From Pseudoalteromonas carrageenovora IAM 12662 (lineage in GTDB: Bacteria; Pseudomonadota; Gammaproteobacteria; Enterobacterales; Alteromonadaceae): a stretch of 64,000 bases of DNA. The position numbers and the translations under genes were made by a program. The DNA is taken from NCBI RefSeq assembly GCF_900239935.1, contig NZ_LT965928.1, positions 1 through 64,000 on the forward strand, in the 5' to 3' direction. The notes under the pieces were generated by a model. It was not told where the DNA came from. It worked only from the letters and a program-made list of their open reading frames with translations, and did no database searches. Shown here piece by piece: positions 59,334 through 64,000 of the stretch. How positions within the stretch are numbered: position 1 is the first letter of the stretch; each line of letters opens with the position of its first letter.

Positions 59334-59408
59334 TCGAACCCTCGATAGAGCTACAAACTCTATACTCCCTTAGCAGGGGAGCTCCTTCGGCCACTCGGAC
59401 ACCTCTCC
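59316..59408 (-). tRNA. tRNA-Ser (GCT)
   Basis: A 93-nt class II tRNA on the minus strand begins GGAGAGGTGTCCGAGTGGCC, with a long variable arm (TATAGAGTTTGTAGCTCTAT), the T arm GAGGGTTCGAATCCCTC and encoded CCA. The anticodon GCT is at 59372-59374. It reads AGC/AGU serine codons. A partial second 3' end lies 186 bp downstream. Confidence 0.96.
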
Positions 59409-59461
59409 AACGCATAACCGTTTGTATTGATGGAAGTAAAATAAAGCCACCAATTAAAATG

Positions 59462-59552
59462 TGGTGGAGAGATAGGGATTTGAACCCTAGATAGGCTACA
59501 AACCTATGCCGGTTTTCAAGACCGGTGCATTCGACCACTCTGCCATCTCTCC
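59462..59552 (-). tRNA. tRNA-Ser (TGA)
   Basis: A 91-nt class II tRNA on the minus strand begins GGAGAGATGGCAGAGTGGTC, with a long variable arm and encoded CCA. The anticodon TGA is at 59516-59518. It is upstream of tRNA-Ser(GCT), with 53 bases between them, and probably shares its transcript and terminator. Confidence 0.96.
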
Positions 59553-59771
59553 GTGACGCAGAATAATACTTAGGTGATACCGCTGTGTAAATAGCAAAAT
59601 GACTGTTTGCCTAAAAAATGTACGTAAATGAGGTTTTTTTTGTAAATAAGGGGAAATTAAGGCAATTTTTAATAAAATAAATAGATTGCAGCAAACAAGA
59701 GGAGCTAAATAAGTGACTTAATTTAGTGGTTGGGTGTTTGCTGCACCGAAAAAATAATCATAGTTGGGTGA

Positions 59772-59912
59772 TTATTTATATTGAGCTGTGCCGCTAAGTG
59801 CTAGTCTTTTACCAATACGGTTAAGCTTGGCTAACATTTTTGCTTTGCGGTTAGTTGGTTTTACTGCAACGTGAGTATCAGCTGTTTGGTTTGGGGTATT
59901 TATTGGGTTCAT
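59772..59912 (-). CDS. Small basic protein, 46 aa
   Basis: A 46-aa ORF reads MNPINTPNQTADTHVAVKPT then NRKAKMLAKLNRIGKRLALS and GTAQYK. A GGAG ribosome site lies eight bases before the ATG. The N-terminal half is neutral and the C-terminal half is a strongly basic, probably helical stretch. I recognise no family. It is the only plausible gene between the tRNA-Ser pair and the diacylglycerol-kinase gene. Confidence 0.55.
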   Translation of the reverse strand: MNPINTPNQTADTHVAVKPTNRKAKMLAKLNRIGKRLALSGTAQYK

Positions 59913-60239
59913 TAATTTGCTCCGGGTTGTATCTGTTGAAATCGTGTGCATTTTGCACGTTGTTTGATTAAAAATAAAGCAATAAAAATTGAGCCTGAAG
60001 CATTAGTTAAACTAATGCGATTTTTATTTGTTAAGATTCGATTCAGTAAGTTTTTTTGTTTTTCTGCATAGTTATGTATATCTGGATAGTCTTTTTGGTC
60101 TTTTATATTGGGGTGTAGCCAGTTTTTTATTTTTTAGCATGCATTTAACTTATTATTTTTTGATTAGTTATTCAGATTAAAAAAATTTAATTAAAGCACT
60201 GATTATCTCGTTATCTATTTTATAGTTGGATATAAAAAT
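59913..60239. other. Intergenic region, no gene seen
   Basis: A 327-bp AT-rich stretch upstream of two divergent genes. I see no ORF, tRNA or clear promoter pair. It contains several T-runs. Confidence 0.5.
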
Positions 60240-61109
60240 TTGTCATTACTGATAATTGTTAAACCAAGCACTAAAAAACACAGTAAAAAGTCTTTAAATT
60301 GGCTTTTAGATACCTGTGAAACACGCCAGCTAACTTATTGTATTTTTTTTACTACGGGAAACTTTGAACACGACTGTGAACAAATAAAAGTGCAATTAAG
60401 TAAGGTCAGCAAAGTCGTTGTATTAGGTGGCGATGGTACTTTGCATTTGGCCGTTAACGCATTAATAGGGAGTCATTGTTCTTTAGCGCTGCTGCCCTGT
60501 GGTACCGGAAATGATTTTTCAAGAGGGTTTGATTGCCATATAGAACAATGGCGACAAGCGCTATTTAATCCACCCATTGCAATTGATATAGGAAAAATAA
60601 ACACTCGTTACTTTATTAATATTGCCGGAGTGGGTTTTGATGCTCATGTAGTAAAAGCTATTAATGCTAAAGCGTGTTTTTCAGCGTTTGATTACAGCTG
60701 GATAAGCGCAAAAGAGTTGCTTTATTATAACGCTCAGCAATTAAAAGGAGTATTTAGTACCCAAACTATGCAATACCCTAATTTAATTACGGTGTTTGCA
60801 AATCATAAATACTTTGGCGGTGGCTTAAAGATTGCTCCCAATGCAGATTTAAGTGATGGACATCTTGAGTGTTATCAAATGCGCTCTGGCGGAGTGTTTT
60901 ATAATGTACTGAGTTTTATAAAATTATTGTTTAAGCGCCACCAACATATTCAAAATCTTACTTATAGCCGCTTAACTAGCGCAGAAATAATGACTCAAGG
61001 CTTACTAATAGAAGCGGATGGAGAGCTGGTTGGAGAAACACCAGCAAAGATTAGTGTTCATACTGGTGCTTTACTTTTTCATTGCCCAATAAAAAAGCGC
61101 CTACAGTAG
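60240..61109 (+). CDS. Diacylglycerol-kinase-family lipid kinase
   Basis: A 289-aa protein of the DAGK/YegS catalytic family. The nucleotide-binding motif is VVVLGGDGTLHLAVNAL, followed by LALLPCGTGNDFSRGF, IDIGKINTRYFINIAGVGFDA and the C-terminal LIEADGELVGETPAKI. It phosphorylates a lipid such as diacylglycerol; the exact substrate is unknown. The start is TTG 60240 (MSLLIIVKPSTKK) with a weak ribosome site. The terminator hairpin overlaps its stop codon. Confidence 0.9.
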   Translation: MSLLIIVKPSTKKHSKKSLNWLLDTCETRQLTYCIFFTTGNFEHDCEQIKVQLSKVSKVVVLGGDGTLHLAVNALIGSHCSLALLPCGTGNDFSRGFDCHIEQWRQALFNPPIAIDIGKINTRYFINIAGVGFDAHVVKAINAKACFSAFDYSWISAKELLYYNAQQLKGVFSTQTMQYPNLITVFANHKYFGGGLKIAPNADLSDGHLECYQMRSGGVFYNVLSFIKLLFKRHQHIQNLTYSRLTSAEIMTQGLLIEADGELVGETPAKISVHTGALLFHCPIKKRLQ

Positions 61110-61122
61110 GGTAGGCGCTTTT
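61093..61122 (+). terminator. Terminator overlapping the end of the lipid-kinase gene
   Basis: AAAAGCGCCTAC, AGTAGG and GTAGGCGCTTTT make a 12-bp stem with a short T-run, and the stop codon lies in the loop. It may serve both this gene and the convergent transporter gene. Confidence 0.85.
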
Positions 61123-61144
61123 GTGTTAGTTGCGTTAAACGCTT

Positions 61145-62074
61145 CTAACTGGGGACGGAGCCATTTTTAGCAATTACTCTATTTGCTAAAAAGGCATTAA
61201 TTTGTTTTGTAGGGGTAAGCACGATGGCATTACCTAAAAGTACTAAGCTAAATCCTGCAAAGGTATTTGCATGCCACTCAAAGCCTTCAAAAAAGCTACT
61301 GAGTGTTACCGCAACAAGCGGGAACAGTACAATAACGTAGCTGGCTTTCTCAGGGCCAATATTTTTAAGTAGCGCAAAGTAGCAGCTAAACGCTATTACA
61401 GTGCCAAATATTGATAAATAAAGTAATGAAAGCCAGTAACTACTTGGTGCGTTTAAACTAAATTGCACATCGCTCATTAGTACATATAAAACTAAACCAA
61501 TTGCGCTGTATAACATGCCCCAGGCATTGCCTTGGAGTACGCCAATTTGCTTGCGTGAGTTTCTTACGCTTACCATGTTTCCTAATGAAGCCACAAAGGT
61601 GCCACTAAGAGCAAGTAGTAACCCGACCAACGCACCATTACTCAAGTCGAACTGCTGTAGTTGTGGCCAAAATAGACACGTTATGCCCAGTACAGCAAGT
61701 ACTGCGCCTGCATAGATTCGCTTAGATATAGGCTTTCCAAAAAATAATCGTGTATTTACTATATTCATAACCAGAAGCATAGAAAATGCAATTGAGGTCA
61801 TGGCTGACGTTAAATAGTTTTGCGCCCAATAAAGCATTAAATAATTTAGGCTAAAGTTACATATTGCCAACAGCACAAAAAAACCATGGTCTACTAATGA
61901 AAAGCGCATGTCGGGTTTTTTGTACGCTACGTATAACCACATTAGCGCGGCTGCGATAGCAAAGCGATATAATAGCGACAGCTCTACAGCAATATCACCT
62001 AGCTGAAACTCTATAGCTAGCCAAGTAGAACCCCAAATTAAAACAGTTGTAATGTATAGCGCTGCACTTTTCAT
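61145..62074 (-). CDS. EamA/DMT-family transporter
   Basis: A 309-aa inner-membrane protein with ten hydrophobic helices in two EamA repeats. It begins AALYITTVLIWGSTWLAIEF, where the WGSTW motif is typical, and continues with FSLNYLMLYWAQNYL. The second repeat shows SSYWLSLLYLSIFGTVIAFS and GPEKASYVIVLFPLVAVTLS. It probably exports a small metabolite such as an amino acid. The ribosome site is AGGATC. It is divergent from the MocR-type regulator, which probably controls it. Confidence 0.9.
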   Translation of the reverse strand: MKSAALYITTVLIWGSTWLAIEFQLGDIAVELSLLYRFAIAAALMWLYVAYKKPDMRFSLVDHGFFVLLAICNFSLNYLMLYWAQNYLTSAMTSIAFSMLLVMNIVNTRLFFGKPISKRIYAGAVLAVLGITCLFWPQLQQFDLSNGALVGLLLALSGTFVASLGNMVSVRNSRKQIGVLQGNAWGMLYSAIGLVLYVLMSDVQFSLNAPSSYWLSLLYLSIFGTVIAFSCYFALLKNIGPEKASYVIVLFPLVAVTLSSFFEGFEWHANTFAGFSLVLLGNAIVLTPTKQINAFLANRVIAKNGSVPS

Positions 62075-62117
62075 TGTCGATCCTAAATACCAGGTGAGTG
62101 GTTATTTTAAGAGCTAG

Positions 62118-62138
62118 CTGTATACTTACCATATACAG
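62118..62138. promoter_or_regulatory. Inverted-repeat operator between transporter and MocR genes
   Basis: CTGTATA, CTTACCA and TATACAG form a perfect 7-bp dyad. A third half-site TATACAG follows at 62157-62163, 25 bp on. A mix of inverted and direct half-sites in a divergent promoter is characteristic of MocR/GabR-type regulators. The TATACT inside the dyad could also be a -10 element. Confidence 0.65.
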
Positions 62139-62175
62139 AAAAGTAAAAATGTAACCTATACAGATTTGGTGTGCG

Positions 62176-63621
62176 ATGAACTTAAAAACCGTAAACAACA
62201 AACCCCCTGAATTTTTATATCAGCAAGTTATTCAACTTATTAAAGATATGAGCGAACAGCATGTTTTGTTGCCCGGCGAAAAGCTTCCATCTCTAAGAAA
62301 AATGGCTACTAACCTAAACATAAGTATTCCTACAGTAAAGCAGGCTTATCAAACGCTTGAAGATCAAGGCTTAATAGAGGCAAGAGAAAAATCAGGCTAT
62401 TTTTTAAAAGCCGTCGCTATAGCACGCAGTCTTCCTAAGCGTGTAAAGCTAAGCCGCGAGCCTGTTATTGTTAATAAACAAGCGCTAATAGAGCAAGTAT
62501 ATAGTGCGATTCATCAAGTTAACGTAGTGCCTTTTGGTATCGCAAACCCCGTTGCGGCTGCCCCAACCGATAAAGCACTTGCGAGAAATATGCGCCGAGT
62601 GATGACAATTGCTGGTAACAGCGCCATTAATTATGGCCCAATGGATGGTTTTGTACCGTTAAAAAAGCAGCTTATACATTATTATTTGGGTTTTGGTATA
62701 GGTATTAATATAGACGAGCTGGTGATCACGAATGGCGCGCAAGAGGCGCTTGCAATAGCGCTTAAGTGTGTAACAAAGCCCGGTGATGCAGTTGCCATAG
62801 AGACCCCGTGTTATCACGGTATTATTGAATTAATAGAAAGTTTAGGCTTAAAAGCACTCGAAATACCTCTGTGTCCAGATAACGGAATTTGGCTTAACGA
62901 CTTAGAGCAAGCATTAAACGATCACGACATTAAAGCATGTTTATTTTCTACTGCGATTAGCAATCCAGTTGGCAGCTTTATGAACGATAAAAATCGCAAG
63001 CAAATGGTAGAGCTAATAGAAAGCCATAACGTGGTACTTATTGAAGATGACGTTTACGGCGATCTATACTTTACCCCACAGCGAGGTACACCAGCGCAAA
63101 CCTATTCAAAAAAAGGGCTCGTAATTAGCTGCTCCTCTTTTTCTAAAACGGCAGCGCCTAGCTATCGTGTTGGTTGGTTAATTGCAGGTAAGTACGCTCA
63201 GCAAGCTCGGCGCTATAAGCGCGCTTTAAGTTGCTCAACATCGTTAATTAATCAATGGACGTTATCGGAATTTATTGCCAGCGGTGAATACGATAGAAAC
63301 TTAAAGGTATTAAGGCAGCGCTTGCGAACGAACAAAGACCGTATGCGCTTTTGTTTACAACAAGCCATGCCAAAAAATACCCGCATAAGTGACCCTCAAG
63401 GCGGCTGTGTTATTTGGCTCGACTTAGGTGGCGAGTACGATAGTCAAAAGCTTTTTTTACTGGCGCTTGAGGTAGGTATAAGCATAACGCCTGGGCTTAT
63501 ATTTTCTGCGACGAGTAAATATAAAAGCTGTTTTAGATTAAGTTATGGTGTGCAATGGAGTGAGCAAATGGAGCGCGCTATTATTACATTAGGTGAGCTT
63601 ACTTTATTAGCTAAAAAATAA
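62176..63621 (+). CDS. MocR-family regulator (GntR-aminotransferase fusion)
   Basis: A 481-aa PLP-dependent regulator. Residues ~1-85 form a GntR winged helix (FLYQQVIQLIKDM, KLPSLRKMATNLNISIPTVK, YQTLEDQGLIEAREKSGYFL). The remainder is a type I aminotransferase-like domain with TNGAQEALAIALKC, ATAISNPVGS-like, IEDDVYGDLYF and the PLP lysine in SSFSKTAAPSYRVGWL. It is divergent from the EamA transporter by 101 bases, so it probably activates that gene in response to an amine or amino acid. Confidence 0.93.
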   Translation: MNLKTVNNKPPEFLYQQVIQLIKDMSEQHVLLPGEKLPSLRKMATNLNISIPTVKQAYQTLEDQGLIEAREKSGYFLKAVAIARSLPKRVKLSREPVIVNKQALIEQVYSAIHQVNVVPFGIANPVAAAPTDKALARNMRRVMTIAGNSAINYGPMDGFVPLKKQLIHYYLGFGIGINIDELVITNGAQEALAIALKCVTKPGDAVAIETPCYHGIIELIESLGLKALEIPLCPDNGIWLNDLEQALNDHDIKACLFSTAISNPVGSFMNDKNRKQMVELIESHNVVLIEDDVYGDLYFTPQRGTPAQTYSKKGLVISCSSFSKTAAPSYRVGWLIAGKYAQQARRYKRALSCSTSLINQWTLSEFIASGEYDRNLKVLRQRLRTNKDRMRFCLQQAMPKNTRISDPQGGCVIWLDLGGEYDSQKLFLLALEVGISITPGLIFSATSKYKSCFRLSYGVQWSEQMERAIITLGELTLLAKK

Positions 63622-63641
63622 TGTAAATCAGTACATAAAAA

Positions 63642-63671
63642 AGCAGCATTTAAGTAAACTTAAATGCTGCT
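63642..63671 (-). terminator. Terminator for the gene at the right edge
   Basis: AGCAGCATTTAAGT and ACTTAAATGCTGCT are 14-bp perfect arms around AA. The minus strand then runs into TTTTTT, so it terminates the minus-strand gene at the right end. It may also stop the MocR gene on the other side. Confidence 0.88.
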
Positions 63672-63699
63672 AAAGGGATATTAAATATGGTTACTTGGG

Positions 63700-64000
63700 T
63701 TACTTAGTTGGTTTAATTGTAAATAACTCATAGCCTTGAAGCTCAGGTAACTGTGCTACTAATTGCTCTTCTTGCTTAGCAATGTCGGCAAAGTTGCCAC
63801 ATAAATCGTTAGCACGTTCTTCAAGTGCATTAGCATGTAGTTCTACTTTTTCTTCTATTTGTGCGCCCATATTTTCCATGCGCTGCTCAAATGCTTCCAT
63901 ATCACCACCTGAGCCTAATAATTCAGAGCCTAGTGCAACTAAAATGCTGCCCATTGATTGCATAACAGCAGACTCAACAGCCGTTTCTATTTGATTTTCG
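63700..64000 (-). CDS. C-terminal part of a DUF2884 (YggN)-like protein, cut by the edge
   Basis: The frame is open from the right edge to the stop at 63700. Upstream of the first ATG (63963) the translation ENQIETAVESAV is continuous and protein-like, so the gene begins beyond the window. The visible ~99 residues are helical and acidic (AFEQRMENMGAQIEEKVELH, ANDLCGNFADIAKQEEQLV), ending ELQGYELFTIKPTK. This resembles the end of YggN/DUF2884 periplasmic proteins, but the match is from memory and weak. Confidence 0.55.
   Translation of the reverse strand, partial: ENQIETAVESAVMQSMGSILVALGSELLGSGGDMEAFEQRMENMGAQIEEKVELHANALEERANDLCGNFADIAKQEEQLVAQLPELQGYELFTIKPTK

Noticed and set aside
59297..59538. 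ORFs of 65 and 78 aa across the tRNA-Ser pair, one containing MVEREGFEPSIELQ
   Set aside because: This phrase is a well-known mistranslation of class II tRNA-Ser sequence. The tRNAs explain the region fully.

Overview
The window is a contiguous piece of a Gammaproteobacterium chromosome from the genus Pseudoalteromonas. The 16S sequence, the moderately AT-rich composition, the prolidase that closely resembles the Alteromonas/Pseudoalteromonas OPAA enzymes, and the gene order dnaA-dnaN-recF-gyrB-glyQ-glyS all fit. It starts at the conventional replication-origin end of the chromosome. A consensus DnaA box lies just upstream of dnaA, and two parS-type centromere sites lie inside recF.

Layout. 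(1) 1-9.4 kb: dnaA, dnaN, a frameshifted recF, gyrB and glyQS. (2) 9.4-11.2 kb: a small lipoprotein gene, then an AT-rich accessory gene with a HEPN-like RX4H motif flanked on both sides by 7-bp-period tandem repeats, then tusA. (3) 11.4-34.1 kb: ordinary housekeeping genes. These are fadBA, slt, pepQ, an IMPACT-family gene, trkH, a PilZ protein, three tandem EF-hand mini-proteins, the minus-strand series def-fmt-rsmB-trkA, a LysM protein, dprA, smg, a topoisomerase-type zinc-finger protein, tsaC, hemF, a truncated haemoglobin, aroE, a DUF1488 protein and a gamma-carbonic-anhydrase-like protein. (4) 34.2-40.1 kb: one complete rRNA operon (16S, tRNA-Ile, tRNA-Ala, 23S, 5S) with two promoters, boxA elements and a terminator.

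(5) 40.3-46.4 kb: an envelope-associated cluster of eight genes (lipoprotein, DUF350 membrane protein, membrane-anchored spermidine-synthase-like protein, DUF2170, PspA/YjfJ, DUF2491, a double ribbon-helix-helix-like protein and a small membrane peptide). Two copies of a 13-bp palindrome precede the DUF2170 gene. (6) 46.4-49.5 kb: two paralogous cysteine-containing lipoproteins, fumC and a fagA-position gene under a strong Fur-box-like site, and a 61-aa unknown. (7) 49.7-58.9 kb: a DUF938 methyltransferase, an overlapping three-gene minus-strand unit (hybrid sensor kinase, lipase-like hydrolase, GNAT protein), then a divergent Lrp/AsnC regulator facing a two-gene unit coding for a PrnB/IDO-TDO-superfamily haem protein and a kynureninase-like PLP enzyme. 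(8) 59-64 kb: two tRNA-Ser genes with a duplicated 3' tail and terminator around a hairpin-rich insert, a 46-aa cationic ORF, a diacylglycerol-kinase-like gene, a divergent EamA transporter/MocR regulator pair, and a gene cut by the right edge.

The strongest candidates for undescribed biology are the PrnB-like/kynureninase-like pair with its Lrp regulator (55.5-58.4 kb), the PspA/DUF2170/spermidine-synthase cluster with its palindromes and candidate regulator, and the repeat-flanked HEPN-like gene. No CRISPR array, transposase, integrase or prophage gene was seen. All family assignments come from reading motifs without database searches.
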